Shown: in pieces, positions 1 to 7,689 of the stretch
How the letters are laid out: every line of letters begins with the position of its first letter
How positions within the stretch are numbered: the first letter of the stretch is position 1
Assembly: GCF_016583785.1 (NCBI RefSeq)
Contig: NZ_NRRU01000011.1
Location: forward strand, 1-64,000
Length of the DNA: 64,000 nucleotides
Origin: Rubrivivax gelatinosus
GTDB lineage: Bacteria; Pseudomonadota; Gammaproteobacteria; Burkholderiales; Burkholderiaceae_C
Direction of reading: 5' to 3'
Program-made: the position numbers and the translations under genes
Notes under the pieces: generated by a model
Databases searched by the model: none
Told to the model about the DNA's origin: nothing
Seen by the model: only the letters and a program-made list of their open reading frames with translations

Positions 1-284
1 ATCTTGAAGACCTCGAGCCGCTGGAAGCTGAGCAGGGCGTAGAAACCCAGCAGCGCGAACGCGCCGACGCCGACACCGATCCAGTAGCTGCGTGGAGCCG
101 GCCGGCGCTCGGCCGCCGACGGTCTGGCCGAGCCAGGCCAGGCGCGCGGCCCGGCAGCCGAGGCGGTGGCGGCCGAGCGCCGGCCGGCTCCACGCAGCTA
201 CTGGATCGGTGTCGGCGTCGGCGCGTTCGCGCTGCTGGGTTTCTACGCCCTGCTCAGCTTCCAGCGGCTCGAGGTCTTCAAGAT
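1..284. repeat. Perfect long inverted repeat at the left edge of the window
   Basis: Bases 1-117 are the exact reverse complement of 168-284, with a 50-base unpaired centre (118-167). Each base x in the left arm pairs with 285-x. The right arm lies inside an open TRAP permease reading frame; the left arm is the same coding sequence turned around. A perfect 117-bp hairpin in the middle of a coding sequence is not expected in a stable chromosome. A fold-back chimera at a contig end is the simplest explanation, although a true inversion cannot be excluded. Confidence 0.95.
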
Positions 285-936
285 GCTGCTGAGCTCGTTC
301 TTCCCGCTGATGGTGCTGATCATGGCGGTGCTGGGCTCCATCGTCTTCGGCCTGGCGACACCGACCGAAGCCGCCGCGGTGGGAGCGCTCGGTGGCCTGC
401 TGCTGGCAGCGGCCTACCGCCAGCTGACCTTCAACGTCGTCAAGGAGAGCGTGTTCCTGACGGCCAAGACCAGCGCGATGGTCTGCTGGCTGTTCGTCGG
501 CTCGGCGATCTTTTCCTCGGCCTTCGCCCTGCTGGGCGGGCAGGAACTGGTCGAGAACTGGGTGCTGTCGATGAACCTGACGAAGACCGAGTTCCTGCTG
601 CTGTCGCAGGTGATCATCTTCATCCTCGGCTGGCCGCTGGAGTGGACCGAGATCATCGTGATCTTCATGCCCATCTTCGTGCCGCTGCTGGACAACTTCG
701 GCGTCGACCCGCTGTTCTTCGGCCTGCTGGTCGCACTCAACCTGCAGACGGCCTTCCTGTCACCGCCGGTGGCGATGGCCGCCTTCTACCTGAAGGGCGT
801 GAGCCCGCCGCACGTGACGCTGAACCAGATCTTCGCCGGCATGCTGCCGTTCATGGCGATCCAGGTGCTGGCGATCGTGCTGCTCTACAACTTCCCGGCG
901 ATCGGGCTGTGGCTGCCGCAGGTGCTGTACCGCTGA
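166..936 (+). CDS. TRAP transporter large permease subunit (DctM family), C-terminal part
   Basis: This is the membrane permease of a tripartite ATP-independent periplasmic transporter, which imports organic acids with a sodium or proton gradient. The product (256 residues from a GTG) is almost entirely hydrophobic helices and carries family-typical stretches such as GLATPTEAAAVGALGG and LNLQTAFLSPPVAMAAFYL. Full-length DctM proteins have about 430 or more residues, so only the C-terminal half is present. The frame stays open upstream to base 88, but the sequence before 118 is the inverted copy of this same gene, so the real N-terminal half is missing from the window and GTG 166 is probably not the true start. 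The small permease and the binding protein are also outside the window. The substrate cannot be told. Confidence 0.85.
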   Translation: MAAERRPAPRSYWIGVGVGAFALLGFYALLSFQRLEVFKMLLSSFFPLMVLIMAVLGSIVFGLATPTEAAAVGALGGLLLAAAYRQLTFNVVKESVFLTAKTSAMVCWLFVGSAIFSSAFALLGGQELVENWVLSMNLTKTEFLLLSQVIIFILGWPLEWTEIIVIFMPIFVPLLDNFGVDPLFFGLLVALNLQTAFLSPPVAMAAFYLKGVSPPHVTLNQIFAGMLPFMAIQVLAIVLLYNFPAIGLWLPQVLYR

Positions 937-970
937 GGCAGGAGGCGGGGCCCGCGAGCCCCGCCCCGTC

Positions 971-1471
971 TCAGTCGGCGAGCGAGCGTGCGAACGCGAA
1001 CACCGAGTTCGGCGCGCGCGTCGTCAGCGCACGCGGCGCCGGACGCGGCATCGCCAGCGCACGACGGCGCGGCGCGACCTCGATGTCCACGCCCTTGGCA
1101 CGCTGTTCCTCGAGCAGCGACTCGAGCGTGATGCCCGACATGTGCTGCATCATGACCGCGTCCAGTTCGGTCCACAGCGCCTGGCCGGGCGTGGCCTCCG
1201 TGGCCGCCGGCGGACGGTCCTCGACCGCCGAGACGATGTCGGCGATCGTGATCGCGTCGGCGCGCCGGCCGAGCGTGTAGCCGCCGCCAGGGCCGCGGGT
1301 GCTCTCGACGAGCCCCTGGCGCCGCATACGGGCGAAGACCTGTTCCATATAGGACAGCGACACCTGCAGGCGGCCGCAGATCGCGGCCAGCGCGACGGGG
1401 CCGGACTGCTGGCGAAGGCCAAGGTCGACGAGGGCGTTGACGGCGAATCGGGTCCGGGTGCTCATGCGCAT
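971..1471 (-). CDS. Rrf2/IscR-family transcriptional regulator without cluster cysteines
   Basis: A 166-residue winged-helix regulator. The start MRMSTRTRFAVNALVDL aligns with the IscR/Rrf2 N-terminus, followed by the recognition region LSYMEQVFARMRRQGLV and the wing RGPGGGYTLGR. In IscR three cysteines at about residues 92-104 bind a [2Fe-2S] cluster; here the matching stretch (EDRPPAATEATPGQALW) has none, and the only cysteine is in the HTH. It is therefore unlikely to sense through an Fe-S cluster in the usual way. The C-terminal tail of about 40 residues is Arg/Pro/Ala-rich. It is divergent from the nhaR-like gene with 98 bases between them. The target genes are unknown; no isc genes are nearby. 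Confidence 0.85.
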   Translation of the reverse strand: MRMSTRTRFAVNALVDLGLRQQSGPVALAAICGRLQVSLSYMEQVFARMRRQGLVESTRGPGGGYTLGRRADAITIADIVSAVEDRPPAATEATPGQALWTELDAVMMQHMSGITLESLLEEQRAKGVDIEVAPRRRALAMPRPAPRALTTRAPNSVFAFARSLAD

Positions 1472-1569
1472 GGCAGGTTTCCTTTCTTGGGTCCGATGGA
1501 GAATCTAGAGCCGCATTCACTTCGCGTAAATGCGATATTCGAAGAAGTTACGTTCGTAAAACTCGAAGC

Positions 1570-2460
1570 ATGAACTTCAAGCACCTGCATTACTTCTGGG
1601 TTGCCGCCCGCGCGGGCGGCGTCGTGAAAGCGGGCGAACAGCTGCACACGACGCCGCAGACGCTGTCGGCGCAGATCAAGCTGCTGGAAGACCGCCTGGG
1701 ACGCCGTTTGTTCCGCAAAAGCGGCCGGCGGCTCGAATTGACCGAGGACGGACACGTCGCGCTGGGTTACGCCGACGAGATATTCGCCCTCGGCAACGCG
1801 CTCGAAGCGGCGCTGCGCGAGACGCGCGACGGCCAGAAGGTGCTGGACTTCCGGGTCGGCATCGCCGACTCGGTGCCGAAGTCCGTCGCCTGCCACCTGC
1901 TGGAGCCGGCGCTGGCGCTGCCCGACCGGGTGCGCATGGTCTGCCACGAAGGCAAACATGCGGAACTGCTGGCGCAGTTGGCGCTGCACAGGCTGGATCT
2001 GGTGATCGCCGACGAGCCGCTGTCCAGCCGCATCAGCATCAAGGCCTTCAATCACGCGCTGGGCACCAGCCCGACGAGTTTCGTCGCCGCGCCCGGGATG
2101 GCGCTCGAAGGCGAGTTCCCGCGGTGCCTGGACGGCGTGCCGATGCTGGTGCCGGGCGCGGCCTCGCCGCTGCGGCAATTGCTCGAGGCCTGGCTGACGC
2201 GCCACGGCGTCGCGCCGCGCGTCGTCGGCGAGTTCGACGACGGAGCGCTGACACGGGCCTTCGGGCGCGCGGGCCGCGGCGTCTTCCTGTGGCCGACCGT
2301 GCTCGAAGCCGAACTGGTGGCGCAGGACGGCGTGCGCGTGCTCGGCCGCAGCGACGAGATCGTCGCCGAGTTCTACGCGATCTCGGTCGAACGCCGGCTC
2401 ACCCACCCTTGTGTGGTCGCGATCACGCAGGCGGCACGGCGTGAGCTTTTCGGGGCCTGA
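1570..2460 (+). CDS. nhaR: LysR-family transcriptional activator, NhaR-like
   Basis: A 296-residue LysR-type regulator. The N-terminal helix-turn-helix contains NFKHLHYFWVAARAGGVVKA and TPQTLSAQIKLLEDRLGRRLF, a close match in wording and spacing to E. coli NhaR (HLYYFW, TPQT, QIRALEERL). The remaining 200 or so residues form the two-lobed LysR effector domain. NhaR in enterobacteria activates the sodium/proton antiporter gene nhaA and osmC in response to sodium; no nhaA is beside it here, so the targets are open. The AT-richer divergent region 1472-1569, shared with the Rrf2 gene, contains two similar GCGTAAA/TCGTAAAA elements that could belong to the promoters. Confidence 0.85.
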   Translation: MNFKHLHYFWVAARAGGVVKAGEQLHTTPQTLSAQIKLLEDRLGRRLFRKSGRRLELTEDGHVALGYADEIFALGNALEAALRETRDGQKVLDFRVGIADSVPKSVACHLLEPALALPDRVRMVCHEGKHAELLAQLALHRLDLVIADEPLSSRISIKAFNHALGTSPTSFVAAPGMALEGEFPRCLDGVPMLVPGAASPLRQLLEAWLTRHGVAPRVVGEFDDGALTRAFGRAGRGVFLWPTVLEAELVAQDGVRVLGRSDEIVAEFYAISVERRLTHPCVVAITQAARRELFGA

Positions 2461-2476
2461 ACCACCAAGCGAGCAC

Positions 2477-2542
2477 CCACCAACACCGCGCAGCCCGGCA
2501 TCCGTACCGGCAAGCGGGGTGGCGGGAATGGGGTGTTGGTGG
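2477..2542 (+). other. Long-range stem-loop in the 279-base gap after nhaR
   Basis: CCACCAACACC (2477-2487) is exactly complementary to GGTGTTGGTGG (2532-2542), giving an 11-bp stem around a 44-base GC-rich loop. There is no T-run after it, so it is not a standard terminator. The rest of the gap up to 2739 holds no gene that I can support; TACAGT at 2701-2706 could be a weak -10 for the kinase gene. Confidence 0.45.
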
Positions 2543-2739
2543 TCTGGCATCGGCGGTTGAAGAAGATCCACGGCAAGCATCTCTCCTACAGAAGGCCCCC
2601 ACGGGGTAAAAGTTCCCCTTCGTCTTGTCGGACATCGCCGCATCCTGTCGGCCGCACCCGCAGCGTGTCGCCCCGCCCTGGCCCCGTTTCGGTGCCTGCG
2701 TACAGTGACGCCATCGTCGATGCAACCCCGCATCCCACC

Positions 2740-4185
2740 ATGAATCCCGCCACCCGCAGCACCCCCAACTTCGACTGGCCCCGGTTGAGGGAAGGCACCA
2801 TCCGCACCTTCCACGCCTACGCCAACTGGCTGGTCGGCATCAGCTGGAAGCGTTTCATCGTCCTGTCCATCCTGCTGCTGGTGGCCGCGTCCATCCTCGA
2901 GGAGATGCCGCCGTTCCGCTGGACCGTGACCGAGACGATCGAAAACGACCGCCCGACGCGCAGCACGCGCAAGCCGGTGCAGCCGCCGACCCCGCCGGCG
3001 CCGCCGGTGGAGACCGTGCCCCAGCCGCCGACGGCCTCGGGCGGCAAGGCCGGCGGCGCGGTCGACATCCGCATCGACGAACACGGCATCCGCATCACGC
3101 CCAAGGACCTGGAGCCCGCCGGGCAGGCGGCTTCGGCCGCGGCCTCGGCGGCGCAGGCGGCTTCGGCCGCGGCATCGGTCGCCGCCGACGGCATCACGAT
3201 CTCGGTTCCGGCCAACGTCGACCGCGAAGCGATACGCGAAGCCATCAACGATGCGCGCGACGCGATCCGCGAAGCGATAGAGGACCAGAAGCAGGCCGCG
3301 CGCGACGCTGCCGACGCGGCGCGCGAAGCCGCCGACGCCGCCCGCGAGGCCGCCGCCGAAGACGAGGAGATCGTCATCGACAGCGGCGGCCGCCGCATAC
3401 GGCGCATCCATTGGGGCGACTTCCTGAGCGACCTGGCGCTGCTGTGGATCATGGGCTCGGCGCTGATCAAGGGGACCTACAAGGGCCGCATCCAGGCCGA
3501 GGCCAAGGCCGCGCAGGCGACCGAGACCGCCGAGGCCGAGGCGCTGCGCCGCCAGGTCGTCGAGGCGCGCATGGCGGCGATGCAGGCCCAGGTCGAGCCG
3601 CACTTCCTGTTCAACACGCTGGCGTCCATCGACCACCTGATCGAGACCGACCCGCCGCGCGCCAGCCAGATGCAGAAGAACCTGATCGCGCTGCTGCGCG
3701 CCAGCATGCCGACGATGCGCGAGACCGGCGACGGCGGCGTGCGCGAACTCGGGCGCGAGGTCGGCGTGATCCGCCCCTACCTCGAGATCCTGAAGGTACG
3801 CATGGAGGAGCGGCTGACGACGGTGCTCGACGTGCCCGACGGCCTGCTGTCGGCCGAGTTCCCGCCGATGATGATCCAGACCCTGGTCGAGAACGCGATC
3901 AAACACGGCCTCGAGCCCAAGGCCGAAGGCGGCACGCTGACGGTGCGCGCCCAGGTCGTGCACGGCAAGCTGCAGGTGACGGTGGCCGACACCGGGCTGG
4001 GCTTCGGCAAGGCGGCGACCGCCGGCACCGGCGTCGGCCTGGCCAACGTGCGCGAGCGCCTGCAGCTGCTCTACGGCAACAAGGGCACGCTGACGGTGAG
4101 CGAGAACCAGCCCAGCGGCACGGTCGTCACGATCACGGTACCGTACCGTCCGGTCGAAGGTGCCGGCGCCAGCGCCGCGGCCTGA
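2740..4185 (+). CDS. Sensor histidine kinase of the LytS/AlgZ type with an Ala-rich extracytoplasmic segment
   Basis: A 481-residue inner-membrane kinase. One membrane helix lies at about residues 38-54 and a second at about 228-244. Between them is a Pro-rich stretch (75-100), then Ala-rich repeats (128-150) and a heptad-like run of ADAAREA units (185-206). The cytoplasmic part has the His_kinase box QVEPHFLFNTL (phospho-acceptor His about 288) and an ATPase domain with LVENAIKHG (N box, Asn about 385) and DTGLGFG. ATG 2740 is chosen because the longer upstream frame reads as non-coding sequence. It precedes a LytTR response regulator by 25 bases, so the two form a two-component system. The signal sensed is unknown; the Ala-rich domain is not a recognised sensor fold. 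Confidence 0.88.
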   Translation: MNPATRSTPNFDWPRLREGTIRTFHAYANWLVGISWKRFIVLSILLLVAASILEEMPPFRWTVTETIENDRPTRSTRKPVQPPTPPAPPVETVPQPPTASGGKAGGAVDIRIDEHGIRITPKDLEPAGQAASAAASAAQAASAAASVAADGITISVPANVDREAIREAINDARDAIREAIEDQKQAARDAADAAREAADAAREAAAEDEEIVIDSGGRRIRRIHWGDFLSDLALLWIMGSALIKGTYKGRIQAEAKAAQATETAEAEALRRQVVEARMAAMQAQVEPHFLFNTLASIDHLIETDPPRASQMQKNLIALLRASMPTMRETGDGGVRELGREVGVIRPYLEILKVRMEERLTTVLDVPDGLLSAEFPPMMIQTLVENAIKHGLEPKAEGGTLTVRAQVVHGKLQVTVADTGLGFGKAATAGTGVGLANVRERLQLLYGNKGTLTVSENQPSGTVVTITVPYRPVEGAGASAAA

Positions 4186-4210
4186 AACGTCCCTCACCCA
4201 GCACAACACG

Positions 4211-5047
4211 ATGAACACGAACGCCCCCGCCCCCGTGCGCGCCGTCATCGCCGACGACGAGCGCCTGATGCGCGAGCAGCTGCGCGCGCGCCTGGCCGAG
4301 GTCTGGCCCGAGCTCGAAGTCGTCGCCGAGGCCCGCAACGGCCTCGAGGCGGTCGAGCTCGTCGAGCAGCACCGGCCGGACGTCGTCTTCCTCGACATCC
4401 GCATGCCGGGGCTGACCGGCGTCGACGCGGCACGCCGCATCGCCCAGCTCGCGCCGGCCGAAGGCGGCGACGAAGACGAGCTGCTGCCCGAGATCGTCTT
4501 CATCACCGCTTACGACCAGTACGCGGTCGAGGCCTTCGAGCAGGGCGTCGTCGACTACGTGCTCAAACCCGCCGAACGCGAGCGCCTGCAGCTGACCGTC
4601 GAGCGCCTGCGCCGGCGGCTGGCGGCACGGCGCGGCGAAGGCGAGGAGGCGCCGGCGGCAGCGAACATGCAGCAGTTGCTGCACAAGCTGGCGGCGCAGC
4701 TCAACCCCGCAGCCGCGCCGCGTTACCTGGAGTGGATCCAGGCCGGCGTCGGCAGCGCGATCCAGATGATCCCGGTGCAGGAGGTGCTGTTCTTCGTCAG
4801 CGACGAGAAGTACACCCGGGTGCAGACGGCGCAGGTCGAGGCGCTGATCCGAAAGCCCATCAAGGAACTGGTCGACGAGCTCGACCCGCGCCAGTTCTGG
4901 CAGATCCACCGCAGCACGCTGGTCAACGTGAACACGATCTCGGGCGTCACGCGCGACTTCCGCGGCCGCCAGATCGTCAGCGTGCGCGGCAGCCCGCAGA
5001 AACTGGAAGTCAGCCGCAGCTACGCCGGCCTGTTCAAGGGCATGTGA
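4211..5047 (+). CDS. LytTR-type response regulator
   Basis: A 278-residue partner of the upstream kinase. The receiver domain (about residues 10-125) carries the acidic pocket IADDE, the phospho-acceptor Asp in VVFLDIRMPG, and the conserved Thr and Lys in FITAYDQYA and VLKPA. A linker with a glutamine/leucine-rich stretch leads to the LytTR DNA-binding domain (about 175-278), recognisable from EVLFFVSDEKYTRV and FWQIHRSTLVNVN. Such regulators bind paired direct repeats and often control surface or alginate-type functions, as in AlgR. ATG 4211 gives the normal receiver N-terminus; a longer start at 4160 would overlap the kinase gene. Confidence 0.9.
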   Translation: MNTNAPAPVRAVIADDERLMREQLRARLAEVWPELEVVAEARNGLEAVELVEQHRPDVVFLDIRMPGLTGVDAARRIAQLAPAEGGDEDELLPEIVFITAYDQYAVEAFEQGVVDYVLKPAERERLQLTVERLRRRLAARRGEGEEAPAAANMQQLLHKLAAQLNPAAAPRYLEWIQAGVGSAIQMIPVQEVLFFVSDEKYTRVQTAQVEALIRKPIKELVDELDPRQFWQIHRSTLVNVNTISGVTRDFRGRQIVSVRGSPQKLEVSRSYAGLFKGM

Positions 5048-5580
5048 CGGTGACGCCGCGCCGGGCGGTGCTCGGGGTCGCCGGCGTGGCCGCGCTGGCG
5101 GTCGGCGCCGGCGAGCTGATGCGGCGCTTCGGCCCGGCCGGGCCCTCGCCGCTCGTCGACGAGCCCGCGCCGCCGCTGGCCGGGCCGCGGCTGGACGATC
5201 CGGCGCTCGCCTGGTCGTCGTTGTCCCTCGCCGGCCGGCCCTGGCTGCTGAACTTCTGGGCCTCGTGGTGCGCACCCTGCCGCGACGAGCACCCGTTGCT
5301 CGTCGCCCTGGCGGCCGAGCGCCGGCTGAGCCTGGTGGGCGTCGCGCACCAGGACCGCCGCGAGGCCGCCCGCGGCTGGCTGGCGCGCCAGGGCAACCCG
5401 TACCAGGTCGTGCTGGAAGACGCCGACGGCGCGCTGGCCGCGCCCTGGCGGCTGCCGGGCGTGCCGGCCACCTTCGTCGTCGACGCCGCCGGCCGCGTGC
5501 GCCTGCGCCGTATCGGCGCGCTGCGCGCGGCCGACCTCGACACCTGGCTCAGGCCGTTGCTGAAGGAACTGGGCGCCTAG
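5044..5580 (+). CDS. TlpA/ResA-like thioredoxin-fold protein
   Basis: A 178-residue protein with an N-terminal [18 protein letters not shown] segment that could act as a membrane anchor or Tat-like signal, followed by a thioredoxin fold with the active site WASWCAPCRDEHPLL and the cis-Pro loop GVPATFVVD. TlpA, ResA and CcmG proteins reduce periplasmic disulfides, for example in apocytochrome c. The GTG start overlaps the response-regulator stop (GTGA, 5044-5047); GTG 5050 is an alternative. Its stop codon overlaps the stop of rep on the other strand in a shared CTAG. Its exact partner is unknown. Confidence 0.82.
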   Translation: MTVTPRRAVLGVAGVAALAVGAGELMRRFGPAGPSPLVDEPAPPLAGPRLDDPALAWSSLSLAGRPWLLNFWASWCAPCRDEHPLLVALAAERRLSLVGVAHQDRREAARGWLARQGNPYQVVLEDADGALAAPWRLPGVPATFVVDAAGRVRLRRIGALRAADLDTWLRPLLKELGA

Positions 5581-7604
5581 TCCGCGCTCGGTGCCGGCGC
5601 CGAAGCCTTGGCGGCCAGCGCGGCGCGCAGCTTGGCCAGGCGCTCGCGCGGGTCCTCGCGGCCCGTGGATTCGTTCAGCTTCATCTCGGTGATGAAGCGG
5701 CTGGGCACCGCGGCGACCAGCTCGCGCCCCTTCTTGCGCCGGCGCAGCGTGCTGACGACCAGCGTGCGCCGCGCGCGCGTGATGCCGACGTACATCAGCC
5801 GCCGCTCCTCTTCCAGGCGCTCGGGCGTCATCTCCTCCTCGCCGGCGCGGAAGGGCAGCAGGCCTTCGTTGACGCCGGCGAGCACGACGTGCGGCCACTC
5901 CAGGCCCTTGGACGCGTGCAGCGTCGACAGCGTGACCACGTCCTGGTCTTCGCTGCGTTCGGCCAGGCTCATGATGACGGCGATGGTCTGCGCCACCTCC
6001 AGCACCGTCTGCTCGGGCCGGTCCTCGTCGCCGCCGGCGCGGCGCGCGATCCAGTCGACGAAGTCGAGCACGTTGCTCCAGCGCGAGGCGGCGAGCTTCT
6101 CGCTCTCCTCGCCGTCGTACAGGTGCTGCTCGTAGCCGATGTCCTTCAGGAAACCGAGCATCAGCGCCTTCGCGTCCTCGGCACCACGCGCGTGTTTGGC
6201 GCGTTCCTCGAGGTCGTTCACGTAGCGGCCGAATTCGTGCAGCGAGTCGATCGCCTTGCCCTTGAGCGAAGTCGCCAGCGTCGGCGAGAACAGCGCCTCG
6301 AACAGGCTGGTCTTCCACTTGCCGGCGAACTCGCCCAGCGAGGCCAGCGTCTGGTGGCCGATGCCGCGTTTGGGCGTCGTCACCGCGCGCAGGAAGGCAG
6401 GGTCGTCGTCGGGGTTCACCAGCAGCCGCAGCCAGCCGCACAGGTCCTTGATCTCGGCGCGGTCGAAATAACTCTGGCCGCCGGAGACCTTGTACGGGAT
6501 CTGCGCCTGGCGCAGCTTCTTCTCGAAGACACGCGCCAGGTGGTTGGCGCGGTAGAGGATGGCGAAATCGGACCAGGCGACGCGCGCGTCGTCGCCGCGC
6601 ATCGCCTGGATGCGCGCGACCGCACGTTCGGCCTCGTGCTCCTCGCTGTCGCACTCCAGCAGGCGCACCGGCTCGCCGTCGCCGAACTCGCTCCAGAGCT
6701 TCTTCTCGTAGATCTTGGGGTTCTGGGCGATGACGTTGTTGGCCGCGCGCAGGATGTTGCCGGTGGAGCGGTAGTTCTGCTCCAGCGGGATGACCTTGAG
6801 CCGCGGGAAGTCCTGCGGCAGGCGCTTCAGGTTCTCGATCGTCGCGCCGCGCCAGCCGTAGATGCTCTGGTCGTCGTCGCCCACCGCGGTGAACGGGGTG
6901 TGTTCGCCGACCAGCGCCTTCAGCAGGTCGTACTGCACCGCGTTCGTGTCCTGGTACTCGTCGACCAGGATGTGGCGGAAGGTGCCCTGCCACTTCTCGC
7001 GCGCCTCGGCGTCGCGCGCCAGCAGTTTGAGCGGCAGCGAGATCAGGTCGTCGAAGTCGACCGCCTGGAAGGCGGCCAGACGCTCCTCGTAGCGCTTCAT
7101 CACGACGGCGGCGATGCGCTCGTCGTCGTCGGCCGCGGCCAGCGCGGCGGCGTCGCTGTCCAGGCCCTGGTTCTTCCAGAGGCTGATCGTCCACTGCCAG
7201 CGGCGGGCGATGGCGTTGTCGTTGCAGCCGCCGGCCTCGCGCAGCACGCCCAGCACGTCGTCGCTGTCGAAGATCGAGAACTGCTCCTTGAGCCCCAGGC
7301 GCGAGCCGTCGGTCTTCAACAGGCGCACGCCCAGCGAGTGGAAGGTGCTGATCGCCAGCTCCTTGGCGGCGCGGCCGCCGACCAGCTGCTTGGCGCGCTC
7401 ACGCATCTCGGCGGCGGCCTTGTTCGTGAACGTGATCGCCGCGATCTGGCGCGGCTCCAGCCCGGCCTGCAGCAGGCGCGCGATCTTGTGCACGATGACG
7501 CGCGTCTTGCCCGAGCCGGCGCCGGCCAGCACCAGGCAGGGCCCTTCCAGGTGGTGGACGGCGGCCAGCTGGGCAGGGTTGAGCGTCGCGGGGGCTTCGG
7601 CCAT
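5577..7604 (-). CDS. rep: ATP-dependent DNA helicase Rep
   Basis: A 675-residue superfamily 1A 3'-5' helicase. Motifs in order: Q motif and LNPAQLAAVHH; Walker A AGAGSGKTRV; Ia TFTNKAAAEMRER; II VDEYQDTN; III GDDDQSIYGWRGA; IV EQNYRST; V TLHASKGLEW; VI EEERRLMYVGITRAR. The order, the length and stretches such as YKVSGGQSYFDRAEIKDL match E. coli Rep rather than UvrD. Rep clears proteins from DNA ahead of replication forks. ATG 7604 is chosen because it places LNPAQ a few residues in, as in other Rep proteins; an ATG at 7634 is possible. Confidence 0.93.
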   Translation of the reverse strand: MAEAPATLNPAQLAAVHHLEGPCLVLAGAGSGKTRVIVHKIARLLQAGLEPRQIAAITFTNKAAAEMRERAKQLVGGRAAKELAISTFHSLGVRLLKTDGSRLGLKEQFSIFDSDDVLGVLREAGGCNDNAIARRWQWTISLWKNQGLDSDAAALAAADDDERIAAVVMKRYEERLAAFQAVDFDDLISLPLKLLARDAEAREKWQGTFRHILVDEYQDTNAVQYDLLKALVGEHTPFTAVGDDDQSIYGWRGATIENLKRLPQDFPRLKVIPLEQNYRSTGNILRAANNVIAQNPKIYEKKLWSEFGDGEPVRLLECDSEEHEAERAVARIQAMRGDDARVAWSDFAILYRANHLARVFEKKLRQAQIPYKVSGGQSYFDRAEIKDLCGWLRLLVNPDDDPAFLRAVTTPKRGIGHQTLASLGEFAGKWKTSLFEALFSPTLATSLKGKAIDSLHEFGRYVNDLEERAKHARGAEDAKALMLGFLKDIGYEQHLYDGEESEKLAASRWSNVLDFVDWIARRAGGDEDRPEQTVLEVAQTIAVIMSLAERSEDQDVVTLSTLHASKGLEWPHVVLAGVNEGLLPFRAGEEEMTPERLEEERRLMYVGITRARRTLVVSTLRRRKKGRELVAAVPSRFITEMKLNESTGREDPRERLAKLRAALAAKASAPAPSAD

Positions 7605-7689
7605 GGAGGGTTCGTCGGGAGGGGCGCGGATCATAGGCCCAAGCGCCCCGCCACGTGGCCCGGGTGCCCGGGTGCCCCCGGGCCGCGGC

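Noticed and set aside
1462-4506. A 1014-residue open frame on the minus strand
   Set aside because: It spans the nhaR, kinase and regulator genes in antisense, with low-complexity composition; those genes have clear motifs.
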